64,000 nucleotides of DNA from CAUZWH01 sp965247665 (lineage in GTDB: Bacteria > Pseudomonadota > Alphaproteobacteria > SHVV01), in NCBI GenBank assembly GCA_965247665.1, contig CBDFHH010000004.1, positions 310,001 through 374,000 of the forward strand, read 5' to 3'. Shown here one piece after another: positions 23,798 through 35,947 of the stretch (the stretch's first letter is position 1; each line of letters opens with the position of its first letter). The notes beneath the pieces were generated by a model. That model was given only the letters and a program-made list of their open reading frames with translations. It did not search any database and had not been told where the DNA came from. The translations under genes and the position numbers were made by a program.

Positions 23798-26319
23798 ACC
23801 CGCGTCGACTTAACCCGCAATTCCGACAAGACGGCGAAGGGAGAATCCGTCGACGGCCCGCGTTGTGCCCGCGATTGTTGGCGTCGCGCGCGGCGTCGGC
23901 GGATCCGCGGCAGGGCTTCGATCGTTGCGTTACCTTCCGCGACGATCGTTTTGAAGCCCATGGCAGCAAGCACGCCCGGGAAGTCGTCACGGGGACAGCC
24001 GATCCGCGCCATCAGTTCATGCAACGGTGCCGAGCTGGTGCTTCGCGCCAGGTCGCGCAGGTCACGGCGCATCCGTTCCGCCAAGTCGACGCGGATCGCG
24101 CGCGGTCCAATCGCGACGAATCCCAACGCTGCGTAAAAATCTGCCAGGGTGCCGGTCGCGGCCGGCACCGACGCTGCGGCGCCGTCGGGAGCGTCGCCCC
24201 GGCTTTCGGGATGATGCAGGCGCCATAGCTGAGCCAGCAGCCGGCGGCGGTCCGGCCTGAACATGGCAGGCACGTAGATCGCGCCGATCCCAAGCTTGAC
24301 TCGGCGGCTGCGCAAGCGACGCCGGTCCTCGGCGTCGATCGCCCCGAGCTGCGGACCGGCGTGACCAGTGGCGAGGCAGCCGAGCGACTGCACGAGCTGA
24401 TACACCAGCCCTCGCCCGGGGGGGCTGAGATCAGCGGTTTTGATCGACCGCAACGGTGCCAGCTGACGCGCCAGATATTGCTGCATCCAGCGCTCGAGCC
24501 GGGCCTGCACCCATTTGCGGACGGCGCCCTGCAGGAGGTCGTTGGCGAGCAGCACGAGCCGCGGTTTGAGCACGTCCGATCCGGCCGCGAGCACCGCTAC
24601 CGGCACACCCCGCCAGCTTACGCGGCCTTCTGCCGCAAGCGCGAAAGCGTCGTCGTCGTCGCCGGCAAGAACGCGCGCACGTGCGGCTATAGGGCCAGGG
24701 AGTGCACGCATGGCGGCCGCGTGCAGCGTGCGCCCGTCCGCGTCACGCCCGTCGCTTTCCGGTACGAACCTCAAACCTTCGATACGCCCTACGCGATGGC
24801 CTTCGACGAGAACCTCACCGTCGCCGTCGACGGCCGCGATCAGTTCGCTGCGATCCTTGAGACGCTTCGCGAGTATCGAGGTGCGGCGGTCGACGAAGCG
24901 CTGGGTTAGGCGCTCATGCAGGGCGTCGGACAGGCGGTCTTCGATCGTGTGGGTGCGTTCTTGCCAATGGGCGGCGTCGGCGATCCAGTCGGCCCGGTGT
25001 GACACGTAGGTCCATGTGCGGATGTGCGCGATGCGGGTTGCCAACGCATCGATATCGCCGTCGACCCGATCGAGGCGGTCGACATGGCCCGCGAGCCAGG
25101 GGGCCGGGATTCGCGCCGCGTCGCTCAGCAGATGGCCGTAGATCTGCGACAGCAGGCGGGTATGGACGTCGGCCATCGTCTTGCGGTAATCGGGGATTTG
25201 GCACACCTCCCACAGCAATCGTACCGCCGCCGGCGAGGTGGCGAGATCAGTGATCTCCGTCGACTGCGCGAGCGTCCGCAGCGAGGCGAAGTCGTCGACG
25301 ATCGGCGCCGCCGCCAATTCCCGCCGTGCCGGTCGCCGTTCCAGGCTGCGGATCAGGGCGGATATTGAGCTGTAATCGACCCGGCTCTCGCGCCAGAAGA
25401 TGGTTTTGAGGTCGGGAAAACGATGATTCTCGATCGCCTCGACCATCTCCGGCTCGAAGGTGCCGGCGTCGGCGGTGCATCCGAACGAACCCTCCTGCAG
25501 ATAGCGACCGGCGCGTCCGGCGATCTGGCCGAGTTCGGCCGGTTGCAACGCGCGGTGGCTCCAGCCGTCGAACTTGCTCAACGCGGCGAAGGCAACGTGG
25601 TCGACATTGAGGTTGAGCCCCATGCCGATGGCATCGGTCGCGACCATGTAGTCGACATCGCCATCCTCGAACAAAGCGACCTGCGCGTTGCGGCCGCGCG
25701 GGCTCAGAGCGCCGAGAACGACAGCCGCCCCGCCCCGGTGCCGGCGCACAAGTTCGGCGATGGCATAGACGTCGTTCGCCGTGAACGCCACGATCGCAGA
25801 TCGAGGCGGCAGTCGCGAGAGCTTCCTGGTACCGGCATGGGTCAGCTTGGAGAATCGCGGGCGGGTGATGAACTCGGCTCGCGGCACCAGTCTCTTGATG
25901 ATCGGCCGAATGGTCTCCGAACCGAGGAACATCGACTCTTCCTCACCGCGCGCGTTGAGCAGGCGGTCGGTGAAGACATGCCCGCGCTCGGGGTCGGCCG
26001 CGAGTTGAATCTCGTCGACCGCGAGGAAAGCGAAGCGGCGGTCGAGTGGCATCGCCTCGACCGTGCACACGAAGTAGGCAGCGTGCGGCGGCAGGATCTT
26101 CTCTTCGCCGGTAATCAAGGCAACGCGATTGCGGCCCTTTACCGCCACCATGCGATCGTAGATTTCGCGGGCCAGCAATCGCAGCGGCAAACCGATGATG
26201 CCGTTGCGGTGTCCGAGCATCCGCTCGCAGGCGAGTTGGGTCTTGCCGGTGTTGGTCGGCCCGAGAACGGCGACAATACGTCCACCGGCGGCGGTAAAAT
26301 CGTTCCTCCGCATCACCAT
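23794..26319 (-). CDS. SUV3-like DEAD/DExH-box RNA helicase
   Basis: An 841-residue helicase. Walker A is GPTNTGKT (near residue 20), motif II is DEIQ, and motif VI is QIAGRAGR. The segment after the helicase core resembles mitochondrial SUV3, with further C-terminal extension of about 350 residues that is rich in Arg and low in recognisable motifs. Alphaproteobacteria carry such relatives of the mitochondrial degradosome helicase. It is divergent from methylmalonyl-CoA mutase across a 137-base gap and leads the S4 gene. Confidence 0.92.
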   Translation of the reverse strand: MVMRRNDFTAAGGRIVAVLGPTNTGKTQLACERMLGHRNGIIGLPLRLLAREIYDRMVAVKGRNRVALITGEEKILPPHAAYFVCTVEAMPLDRRFAFLAVDEIQLAADPERGHVFTDRLLNARGEEESMFLGSETIRPIIKRLVPRAEFITRPRFSKLTHAGTRKLSRLPPRSAIVAFTANDVYAIAELVRRHRGGAAVVLGALSPRGRNAQVALFEDGDVDYMVATDAIGMGLNLNVDHVAFAALSKFDGWSHRALQPAELGQIAGRAGRYLQEGSFGCTADAGTFEPEMVEAIENHRFPDLKTIFWRESRVDYSSISALIRSLERRPARRELAAAPIVDDFASLRTLAQSTEITDLATSPAAVRLLWEVCQIPDYRKTMADVHTRLLSQIYGHLLSDAARIPAPWLAGHVDRLDRVDGDIDALATRIAHIRTWTYVSHRADWIADAAHWQERTHTIEDRLSDALHERLTQRFVDRRTSILAKRLKDRSELIAAVDGDGEVLVEGHRVGRIEGLRFVPESDGRDADGRTLHAAAMRALPGPIAARARVLAGDDDDAFALAAEGRVSWRGVPVAVLAAGSDVLKPRLVLLANDLLQGAVRKWVQARLERWMQQYLARQLAPLRSIKTADLSPPGRGLVYQLVQSLGCLATGHAGPQLGAIDAEDRRRLRSRRVKLGIGAIYVPAMFRPDRRRLLAQLWRLHHPESRGDAPDGAAASVPAATGTLADFYAALGFVAIGPRAIRVDLAERMRRDLRDLARSTSSAPLHELMARIGCPRDDFPGVLAAMGFKTIVAEGNATIEALPRIRRRRARRQQSRAQRGPSTDSPFAVLSELRVKSTRV

Positions 26320-26456
26320 GGACTATTGTGACTTCTCGGCGATGTTGCAAGGGGCGCACCGGCCGGCGGTGGTCGTCGAGGCATCCCCGCAACCGCAGAT
26401 ATTTGACTTGCCCAGGGCCCCTCCGCATACTGCGGGCCATTGTGGAGGGCGTCCAA

Positions 26457-28685
<2,229 letters not shown>

Positions 28686-28692
28686 TCGGGCG

Positions 28693-29046
28693 CTAGCCGT
28701 CCGATTTCTTAGGCGCGCGCCGCTGCTTGGTCGTAGCGGCTGCGGGAGCGCCGCTCGGCCAGCGCGCGAACGGGAACGGTTTGTGCTCGCTCTTGAAGGT
28801 CAGGAACAGGATGACTTCGTAGATGAATGTGCCGAGGCTTTGCCCGAAGTCGCGCAAGCGAGCATTGGCGTTGCCCGTAACCAGCTTGAACAGGAACTGT
28901 ATTGCGGTGACCGTCCACAGCACGAATTCGCCCACATTGAAGGCGATCACGAACAACAGCGTATAGACCAACCGCTCCCAGGTGCGGCGATCGGTGAAAG
29001 GTCGCGGCGCCTCTACCGGCACCGAGTCGTGGGTCGCGTCGGTCAT
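28693..29046 (-). CDS. DUF4389 family membrane protein
   Basis: A 117-residue protein with two hydrophobic segments (LVYTLLFVIAFNVGEFVLW and the adjacent VTAIQFLFKLV) and the conserved NARLRDFGQSLG and YEVILFLTF segments of DUF4389. The C-terminal tail is Ala/Lys rich. No function is established. It is placed convergently between the mutase and its chaperone, eight bases after the mutase stop. Confidence 0.85.
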   Translation of the reverse strand: MTDATHDSVPVEAPRPFTDRRTWERLVYTLLFVIAFNVGEFVLWTVTAIQFLFKLVTGNANARLRDFGQSLGTFIYEVILFLTFKSEHKPFPFARWPSGAPAAATTKQRRAPKKSDG

Positions 29047-29258
29047 GCAACTACCTCGTTCGCTTCCATTCCGTTCCCACTATATGGGATCATCGAAGAC
29101 CGGTTTAAGGGTCGCCGGCGGCGGCGGAAAATTCCGGACGCGGCGTTGGGCCCATCGCCCGGGTCGTTGGGCCGGGTCGTGTGCGTCCCCCAGGCGGCGA
29201 TAGCGGCGATTCCTGCGCCGCGGTACAATTCACGCGGCACCGGGATGGATGGGGGCGG

Positions 29259-30257
29259 GTGAGCCAGGCGCAACTCGACGGACGCGATCTTGCCGAAGCC
29301 GTCGCGAACGGCGACCGACGCGCATTGGCGCGGGCGATCACGCTGGTCGAATCTCTCAAGCAAGACGACATCCGGCGCTCGGCGGATCTGATTTCCGCGC
29401 TCCTTCCCGGTACCGGCAAGGCGGTGCGGATAGGTATCACGGGCCCTCCCGGCGCGGGCAAGTCGACCTTTATCGAAGCGTTCGGGTTGCACCTGGCCGA
29501 ACTCGACCAAACCGTCGCCGTGCTCGCGGTCGATCCCTCGTCAAGCCGTTCGGGAGGCGCGATCCTCGGCGATAAGACCCGCATGGCCGATCTCGCCCGC
29601 CACCCCAATGCCTATATCAGGCCCTCACCCTCACGCGGCACCCTTGGCGGGACCGCACGCCGCACCCGCGAAGCCATGCTGCTCTGTGAGGCCGCGGGAT
29701 ACGACATCGTCATCGTCGAAACCGTCGGCGTCGGTCAGTCAGAGACCGCGGTTGCAGAGATGGTCGATCTGTTCGCTTTGATCCTGGCACCGGGTGGCGG
29801 CGACGAATTGCAGGGGTTGAAGCGCGGCGTGGTCGAACTCGCCGAGCTGTTGATCGTCACCAAGGCCGACGGCGACCTTGTCGGCGCGGCCGGTCGGCTG
29901 GCGGCGGAGTATCGGAATGCGCTCTCGCTGCTGCGGCCGCTGTCGCCGGCCTGGGCTCCGGAAGTCCTGATGTGTTCGGCATTGGAGCGGCGCGGCGTCG
30001 ACGAGATCTGGCAAGCGGTCGGCCGTCACCGCGACGCGCTCACCGGAAGCGGTGAGCTGGCGGCGCGGCGTCGCAACCAGGCGCGAAGTTGGCTGTGGCG
30101 CGAGGTCAATGAGAGCATCGTCGAGCAGCTCGGCGACGATCCTGCGACCAAAGCGTTGGCGGCGACGTTAGAGGAACAGGTCGCGGCCGACCGGCTGGCG
30201 CCGACGGCGGCCGCGACCCGGTTGATCGCTGCGTTTCGCGCGTCCCGCCGGGGTTGA
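29259..30257 (+). CDS. meaB: methylmalonyl-CoA mutase chaperone GTPase MeaB
   Basis: A 332-residue G3E-family GTPase. Walker A is GITGPPGAGKST, the later switch region has VGVGQSE, and the guanine-specificity segment is TKADG. MeaB guards the mutase during cofactor loading and expels inactivated cobalamin. The GTG at 29259, with GGATGGGGG upstream, gives the normal family length; the frame is open further left but unrelated. It sits one gene away from the mutase, as expected. Confidence 0.95.
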   Translation: MSQAQLDGRDLAEAVANGDRRALARAITLVESLKQDDIRRSADLISALLPGTGKAVRIGITGPPGAGKSTFIEAFGLHLAELDQTVAVLAVDPSSSRSGGAILGDKTRMADLARHPNAYIRPSPSRGTLGGTARRTREAMLLCEAAGYDIVIVETVGVGQSETAVAEMVDLFALILAPGGGDELQGLKRGVVELAELLIVTKADGDLVGAAGRLAAEYRNALSLLRPLSPAWAPEVLMCSALERRGVDEIWQAVGRHRDALTGSGELAARRRNQARSWLWREVNESIVEQLGDDPATKALAATLEEQVAADRLAPTAAATRLIAAFRASRRG

Positions 30258-30323
30258 CGCTCCGATGCGGCTCACGTATGAGTCGCCGCCGATTTCACGC
30301 CTCCGAAAACGAAAGGACGAACC

Positions 30324-30623
30324 ATGGCGCGGCGGTGCGAGCTCACCGGCAAGGGCGTGCTGACGGGAAACAATGTCAGCCATGCCAACAACCGTACGCG
30401 CCGGCGATTCCTGCCCAACATTCAAACCGTTACGGTGCTGTCCGATACGCTGCAGCGCGGCTTCCGGCTGTCGGTCTCGGCGCATGCGTTGCGTTCGGTC
30501 GAACATTGCGGCGGCCTCGACGCGTTCCTCGCGAAATCGCGCGATACGGACCTATCGCTCAAAGCGCGCCGCATCAAGAAAAGCATCAGGAAGGCAATCG
30601 ACGCCCGGCAAGCCGGCGCCTAG
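30324..30623 (+). CDS. rpmB: 50S ribosomal protein L28
   Basis: A 99-residue ribosomal protein with the L28 start MARRCELTGKGVLTGNNVSHA and the NRTRRRFLPN segment, without zinc cysteine pairs. AACGAAAGGA lies before the ATG. Its stop overlaps the stop of the convergent yhhQ-like gene by four bases. It is a structural part of the large subunit. Confidence 0.97.
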   Translation: MARRCELTGKGVLTGNNVSHANNRTRRRFLPNIQTVTVLSDTLQRGFRLSVSAHALRSVEHCGGLDAFLAKSRDTDLSLKARRIKKSIRKAIDARQAGA

Positions 30624-31345
30624 TTGTCGTTTCCCGTTGCCGACCAGCCTCCCGACACCGCCAGCGGATTGAAGCTCGTGTCGGTGTCGTAGACATCGCT
30701 TGCATCCCGACGCTTGAGGTGGCCGACAACGAGGTAGGTGACCGGCGTCGCCAGGGCTTCGTAGGCCGATTTGACCAGCCACTGGGTAACCATGGTCAGC
30801 GCCAGGGCCTCCGCCGGAATGACGCCCGCAAACGCGACCGCCACAAACACGACCGAGTCCAAGCCTTGTCCGACCAGCGTCGAGGCGATGGTCCGCGCCC
30901 ACAGCCGGCGACCCGCCATCGCGACCTTCATCTTGGCCAGCACGTACGCGTTGGCGAATTCACCGACGAGATAGGCGAGAAACGAGGCCAGGAGGATGCG
31001 CGGCGCGGCGCCGAGGATCGCGTCGTAGGCATCTTGCTGCTCCCAGAATCCCGCCGCCGGTAGCAGCCCGCCGAGCCAGATCGCGATCACCGCGATTGCG
31101 TTGCCAAGGAAGCCGAGCCAGATCACTTGCCGCGCCCGCGCGTAGCCATAGACCTCGGTGACGACGTCGCCAATAATGTAGCTGATCGGAAAGATGACGA
31201 TCGCGGCGGTGAGCAACAGGCCGAAGACGCTGATCAGCTTGACCGCGATGATGTTCGAGGTGATGAGGCAGGCGACGAACACCGCCACGATCACGACGTA
31301 GCGATGGCTGATCGGCGCCGGAGTTCGCGCTGGTTTCGTGCTCAT
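30620..31345 (-). CDS. queuosine precursor transporter (YhhQ / VUT family)
   Basis: A 241-residue inner-membrane protein with about six hydrophobic segments. Family signatures are CLITSNIIAVKLI near the start, ISYIIGDVVTEVYGYARAR near residue 60, and LVGQGLDSVVF later. YhhQ-type proteins import queuine-pathway intermediates such as preQ0 or preQ1. The ATG at 31345 is used; a TTG nine bases upstream is also possible and no strong ribosome site decides it. No queuosine synthesis genes are adjacent. Confidence 0.9.
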   Translation of the reverse strand: MSTKPARTPAPISHRYVVIVAVFVACLITSNIIAVKLISVFGLLLTAAIVIFPISYIIGDVVTEVYGYARARQVIWLGFLGNAIAVIAIWLGGLLPAAGFWEQQDAYDAILGAAPRILLASFLAYLVGEFANAYVLAKMKVAMAGRRLWARTIASTLVGQGLDSVVFVAVAFAGVIPAEALALTMVTQWLVKSAYEALATPVTYLVVGHLKRRDASDVYDTDTSFNPLAVSGGWSATGNDN

Positions 31346-31629
31346 GTTTGTCAAACTCGAAGCGGGGCGAAGTTAGTCGGTCGCAGGCATCAATGCGGGC
31401 GCCAACGGCCCGGCGCGCATCGCCGTCGGCGCCGACCTCGATGCCGCACGAGAAGCGCAACGGGTCGATAATCGCCAGAATGAGGCCGGCCTATCCACCC
31501 AGCGTCGCCGCGTTGGCTCACGCGGTCGTGTGGGGCGGCGGACGGTCGTTTCGCACATAATCGGACGGGAATGCTCCGACACCGGAACGGTCTAAGGGTG
31601 AATTCTCTAACTCAAAGGAGGAACCTACC

Positions 31630-32388
31630 ATGTACGCACGTCGCACCGTTCTCAAAGGCGCCGCGAGTCTGTCACTGGCGACGATCCTTGCCGATCCCAT
31701 GCTGGCGCGGGCCGTGGCCGCAGAGCTACCGCAGGCATCGATCACCACCCGGGGCGGCCGTTCGGTCACCGCATCCTTGGCGCTGCCGAGTGCGGCCAAG
31801 GCTTCGACAATCCTCCTAATACATGAGTGGTGGGGGCTAAACGATCAGATCAAGTCGGTCGCCGCCGAGTTCGCCAAGGAAGGGTACGTTGCCCTGGCGA
31901 TCGATCTGTACGGCGGCAAATCAACCGGCGATGCCACCAAAGCGGGCGGCTATATGCGGTCGGTCAAACCGGCAGAGGCGACCGATACGCTTTCGTCCTG
32001 GATCGCGTGGCTGCGGAGCCACGACCGCAGCAACGGCAAGGTCGCGACCATCGGCTGGTGTTTCGGCGGCGGCTGGTCGCTTAACGCGTCGCTGGCCACG
32101 CTGGTCGACGCGACGGTCATCTACTACGGTAACGTCGCCAAGAAGGCGGCCCAGCTTGGTGCGCTCGAGGGCCCGGTCCAGGGCCATTTCGCGACCCGCG
32201 ACGGGTTCATCAACAAGCCGATGGTCGAGGGGTTCGCGAGCGAAATGAAGGTATCCGGCAAGAGCCTGGAGCATTACTGGTACGATGCGGACCACGGCTT
32301 CGCCAACCCGACCACCGGGCGCTACGACAAGCCCGACGCCGACCTCGCTTGGAAGCGCACGCTCGCCTTCCTCAGGGCCAACACCTGA
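31630..32388 (+). CDS. dienelactone hydrolase family protein, exported
   Basis: A 252-residue alpha/beta hydrolase. The N-terminus RRTVLKGAASLSLATILA looks like a twin-arginine or Sec signal, with cleavage near AVAAE. The nucleophile motif is GWCFGG (Cys as in dienelactone hydrolases), and the catalytic His is in YDADHGFAN. AAAGGAGG (31614-31621) is a strong ribosome site eight bases before the ATG. Export is unusual compared with cytoplasmic ClcD but common in annotated family members. The substrate is unknown. Confidence 0.9.
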   Translation: MYARRTVLKGAASLSLATILADPMLARAVAAELPQASITTRGGRSVTASLALPSAAKASTILLIHEWWGLNDQIKSVAAEFAKEGYVALAIDLYGGKSTGDATKAGGYMRSVKPAEATDTLSSWIAWLRSHDRSNGKVATIGWCFGGGWSLNASLATLVDATVIYYGNVAKKAAQLGALEGPVQGHFATRDGFINKPMVEGFASEMKVSGKSLEHYWYDADHGFANPTTGRYDKPDADLAWKRTLAFLRANT

Positions 32389-32497
32389 CCACGGCACCGG
32401 CTCAAGCGGAGCGGGCGCCGTAGCGATTCAGGGCCCGGCTTGGCCGGCGCCGCAAATAGTGCGGCGATCAGCCCTGTGCTTGTCCGCGTCGCCTGGA

Positions 32498-34045
32498 CTA
32501 TAGCTGGCGCGCCGACCCCGCGGTCTGCGCTCTGAGCGCCTTCTTATCGACCTTCCCTACCGTCGTCTTGGGCAGCGCCTCGACGAATCGCAGGATGCTG
32601 GGGATCTTGTACTTGGCGAGATTGACGCGGCAATGGTCGAGGATGTCGTCCGGCGTGGCCTCGACGCCAAGTTTAAGCACGACGTAAGCGTGAATCACCT
32701 CGCCACGATAGTCGTCGGGAACGCCAACCGCGGCTGCTTCCTGCACGGCCGGGTGCATGTAGAGCACCTCGTCGATCTCGCGCGGATAAACGTTGTAGCC
32801 GCCGACGATTGCCATATCCTTCTTGCGATCGCGGACAAACAGATAGCCCTCGGCATCGAACTCGCCGATGTCACCCGTATAGAGCCAGCCGTCGCGTAGC
32901 GTTGTCGCGTTTTCCTCGGGGCGATTGTGATAGCCCGACATGATCTGTGGGCCGCGCACCCGAATCTCGCCCTGCTCGCCGATATCGAGCACCTGCCTGC
33001 CGGCATCGACATCGACGATCTCGATCTCGGTTTGGGGGAGGGCCGTACCGACCGAACCTGGCTTGGCCCGACCGAGGGAGTTGAACGAGATCACCGGCCC
33101 TGCCTCGGTCTGCCCGTAGCCCTCGAGAATCGGCGCTCCCGTCGCCGCCTCCCAATGCGCCAGGGTTTCTGCGGCCAGCGGTGCCGAGCCGGAAATACAG
33201 CAGCGCAGGCTCGATAAATCGGCCTGCTCGAAACCCTCATAGTTCATCAGGCCGATGAACACGGTCGGGCCAGCCGGCAACAGCGTGACCGCATGCCGTT
33301 CGATCGCCGCGATCACTTCGGCTGGATGATAGCGCGGCAGGATGACCAGCGTCCCACCCGCGTAGGCCGCAGGGTGTAGACAGGTGCCGACCGCGAAACA
33401 GTGAAACAGCGGCATGACGCAGAGAATCCGCTCGACCCCGGGCTCGTGCGGCAGCCGCGCCTCGCTCTGGCTGATGTTGGTCGACATCTGGCGGTGCGTG
33501 CCGTTTGCGCCTTTTGGCGGACCGGTCGTGCCGCCGGTGTACTGCAGAGACGCCCAGTCGTCCGCACCCGGAAGCGGCCGCGGTAGACCGGCATTGGCGG
33601 GGTCGCGCCAGATGTCGAAGCGGCGGCCGTCGCCATCGCCTGCGACGATGACGTCCGTGATCGCGAACTCGCCGCCGATGTCCGCGACGGTTTCCGCAAC
33701 TTTGGGATTGGCGATCGCAACATGGGGCGTGGAGTCACGAAGAATGTGGCCGATTTCGCGTTCGGTGTAGATCGGGTTGATGGGGACCGCTTGGGCGCCG
33801 GCCGCATGCACGGCGAACATGGCTACCGCCATCTCAAGCGAGTTGTCGAGCAGGAGGGCGACCCGGCGGGCGGGCGCACCGGCCGCGACGAGTTCGTGCG
33901 CCAACCCGCCCACGCAACGAATATACTCCGCATAGGTGAGGCTGCGCTCGCCGTCGATCAGCGCGACATGATCCGGTGCAATCTCAGCCGCCGCGGCCAG
34001 CATGTGAACGACGGTGGGATAGACGGTGGGGAGATTTCGAGACAT
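32498..34045 (-). CDS. acyl-CoA synthetase (AMP-forming)
   Basis: A 515-residue class I adenylate-forming enzyme of normal length. The P-loop is YTGGTTGPPKGA (a Gly replaces the usual Ser), the A5 region is GYGQTEAGP, the hinge region has YLFVRDRKKDM, and the C-terminal Lys motif is PKTTVGKVDKKALR. It activates a carboxylic acid to its CoA thioester; the chain length cannot be judged. It starts 15 bases after the end of cobT on the same strand. Confidence 0.93.
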   Translation of the reverse strand: MSRNLPTVYPTVVHMLAAAAEIAPDHVALIDGERSLTYAEYIRCVGGLAHELVAAGAPARRVALLLDNSLEMAVAMFAVHAAGAQAVPINPIYTEREIGHILRDSTPHVAIANPKVAETVADIGGEFAITDVIVAGDGDGRRFDIWRDPANAGLPRPLPGADDWASLQYTGGTTGPPKGANGTHRQMSTNISQSEARLPHEPGVERILCVMPLFHCFAVGTCLHPAAYAGGTLVILPRYHPAEVIAAIERHAVTLLPAGPTVFIGLMNYEGFEQADLSSLRCCISGSAPLAAETLAHWEAATGAPILEGYGQTEAGPVISFNSLGRAKPGSVGTALPQTEIEIVDVDAGRQVLDIGEQGEIRVRGPQIMSGYHNRPEENATTLRDGWLYTGDIGEFDAEGYLFVRDRKKDMAIVGGYNVYPREIDEVLYMHPAVQEAAAVGVPDDYRGEVIHAYVVLKLGVEATPDDILDHCRVNLAKYKIPSILRFVEALPKTTVGKVDKKALRAQTAGSARQL

Positions 34046-34060
34046 TGGCAGCTCGGCGCG

Positions 34061-35923
34061 CTAAGCCGCCGAACGCCGCCTCGGCCGTACCTGTACGTCC
34101 TCGTTTTCATCGAACAGCTCAGCCAACTGGTCGACCATGGCGCCGGCGAGCTGTTCGGCGTCGACGATGGTAACCGCACGGCGGTAGTAGCGGGTGACGT
34201 CGTGGCCAATGCCAATGGCGATCAACTGCACCGGCGAACGCGCTTCGATCCAGTCGATGACTTGGCGCAGGTGACGGTCGAGATAGTTGCCGGAGTTGAC
34301 CGATAACGTGCTGTCATCGACCGGTGCACCGTCCGAGACGACCATCAGAATCTTGCGCTGCTCGTACCGCGCGAGCAGGCGTTGATGTGCCCACAGGATC
34401 GCTTCGCCGTCGATATTTTCCTTGAGCAGTCCTTCGCGCAGCATGAGCCCGAGGTTCTTGCGCGATCGCCGCCACGGCTCGTCGGCGGACTTATAGATAA
34501 TGTGCCGCAGATCGTTGAGCCGGCCCGGGTTCGCGGTCTTACCGGCGCCGAGCCACGCCTCGCGCGACTGGCCGCCCTTCCAGGCGCGGGTCGTGAAGCC
34601 CAGGATCTCGACATTGACGCCGCAGCGCTCCAGAGTTCGCGCGAGAATGTCGGTGCACATCGCCGCGACACCGATCGGACGCCCGCGCATCGAGCCAGAA
34701 TTATCGATCAGCATGCTGACGATGGTGTCGCGAAACTCGGTTTCTTTCTCTGCCTTGTAGGATAGCGGGTGTTCGGGGTTGACGACGACGCGTGTCAAAC
34801 GCGCGGCGTCGAGCATCCCTTCGTCGAGGTCGAACTCCCAGGAGCGGCTCTGCTTGGCCATCAGCCGGCGCTGCAGGCGGTTGGCCAGGCGCGACACCGA
34901 GGTCTGGAGGCTGACCAGCTGTTGATCGAGATTGCGGCGCAACCGCGCCATCTCCTCGGCGTCGCACAAATCCTTGGCGCTGACGATTTCGTCGTAGTTG
35001 TTTGAGAAGACCTTGTAGGTGTTGGTCTCATCGGGATGAGGCGGCAGGTTGTCGGGTTGCGGCGTCCGCTGGTTGGCGCTGGGCTCCTCATTGCCGGCGG
35101 TGTCGAGCTGCATGTCGGCGCTAATCGCTGCCTCGGCTTCGCTGTCGCTGCCCTCGCCGTCTTGTTCGCCCTGCGCGGCGAGGGTTTCGCTGTTATCCTG
35201 GTCGTTCTCGGAGCCGTCGCTGGAACCGCTCTGCGGCTCCTGCTCGTCGTCGCCACCGCTGTCGTCCTGCTCTTCGAGGTTCTCGTAGTCATCCTCCTCG
35301 GCCAAGCCGAGGTCGGCGATCAGCTTTCGTGCGGCGCGGGTAAAGTTCTCCTGGTCGTCCGCTGCTTTGGCCAGCACATCAAGGTCCTCGGCGCCTTTTC
35401 CGAGGATCTCGTTGCGCCACAAATCGACGATCCGACGCGCGGATTCCGGCGGCGGCGTCCCGGTGATGCGTTCGCGCAACATCAGCGCCACAGCCTCGCC
35501 GATCGGCGCATCCTCCTTGACCTCGATGTCGCTGTAGCCGGTGCGCTTGTAGTGGTCGTCCAGCAACGCGTTGAGGTTCGCGGCCACGCCGCGCATGCGC
35601 CTGGCGCCCAGCGATTCGACCCGGGCCAACTCGGCGGCGTTGTAGACTCCGCATGCTTCCGCGCCGACCGGCATGCGCGCCGCGTGAATCCTGGCATCGT
35701 GGTGACGCAGGCGCAGCGCATAGGCGTCGGCAGTCCCGCGTAAGCTCACCACCTCACCCGTCGTCAACTCCCGCGAAGGCTGCGGGAGGTGGAGCTGGTT
35801 GCCGGTCAGTCGCGCCGTGTCGCGGCCATAGGTTACGGTGAGGTCGCGCTTGTTGGCGATCGCCCGCGTCGCGGCGGCGACAGCGAGGGTGAATTCTTCG
35901 AGCGGAGTGCGCGATTCGGCCAT
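34061..35923 (-). CDS. cobT: aerobic cobaltochelatase subunit CobT
   Basis: A 620-residue protein. A conserved N-terminal domain is followed by a long acidic linker rich in Glu, Asp and Ser (about residues 215-280) and a C-terminal von Willebrand A domain with the metal-ion-dependent site DNSGSMRG. With CobS it forms the ATPase ring that drives CobN to insert cobalt into hydrogenobyrinate diamide. cobS lies upstream on the same strand, 24 bases away. cobN is not in the window. Confidence 0.95.
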   Translation of the reverse strand: MAESRTPLEEFTLAVAAATRAIANKRDLTVTYGRDTARLTGNQLHLPQPSRELTTGEVVSLRGTADAYALRLRHHDARIHAARMPVGAEACGVYNAAELARVESLGARRMRGVAANLNALLDDHYKRTGYSDIEVKEDAPIGEAVALMLRERITGTPPPESARRIVDLWRNEILGKGAEDLDVLAKAADDQENFTRAARKLIADLGLAEEDDYENLEEQDDSGGDDEQEPQSGSSDGSENDQDNSETLAAQGEQDGEGSDSEAEAAISADMQLDTAGNEEPSANQRTPQPDNLPPHPDETNTYKVFSNNYDEIVSAKDLCDAEEMARLRRNLDQQLVSLQTSVSRLANRLQRRLMAKQSRSWEFDLDEGMLDAARLTRVVVNPEHPLSYKAEKETEFRDTIVSMLIDNSGSMRGRPIGVAAMCTDILARTLERCGVNVEILGFTTRAWKGGQSREAWLGAGKTANPGRLNDLRHIIYKSADEPWRRSRKNLGLMLREGLLKENIDGEAILWAHQRLLARYEQRKILMVVSDGAPVDDSTLSVNSGNYLDRHLRQVIDWIEARSPVQLIAIGIGHDVTRYYRRAVTIVDAEQLAGAMVDQLAELFDENEDVQVRPRRRSAA

Positions 35924-35947
35924 GTGACGGGTTAGCCGGCAACGCCG

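Noticed and set aside
25423..26331. 302-codon plus-strand open frame
   Set aside because: It lies antisense inside the SUV3-like helicase core and has no domain-like sequence; long antisense frames are common at this GC content.
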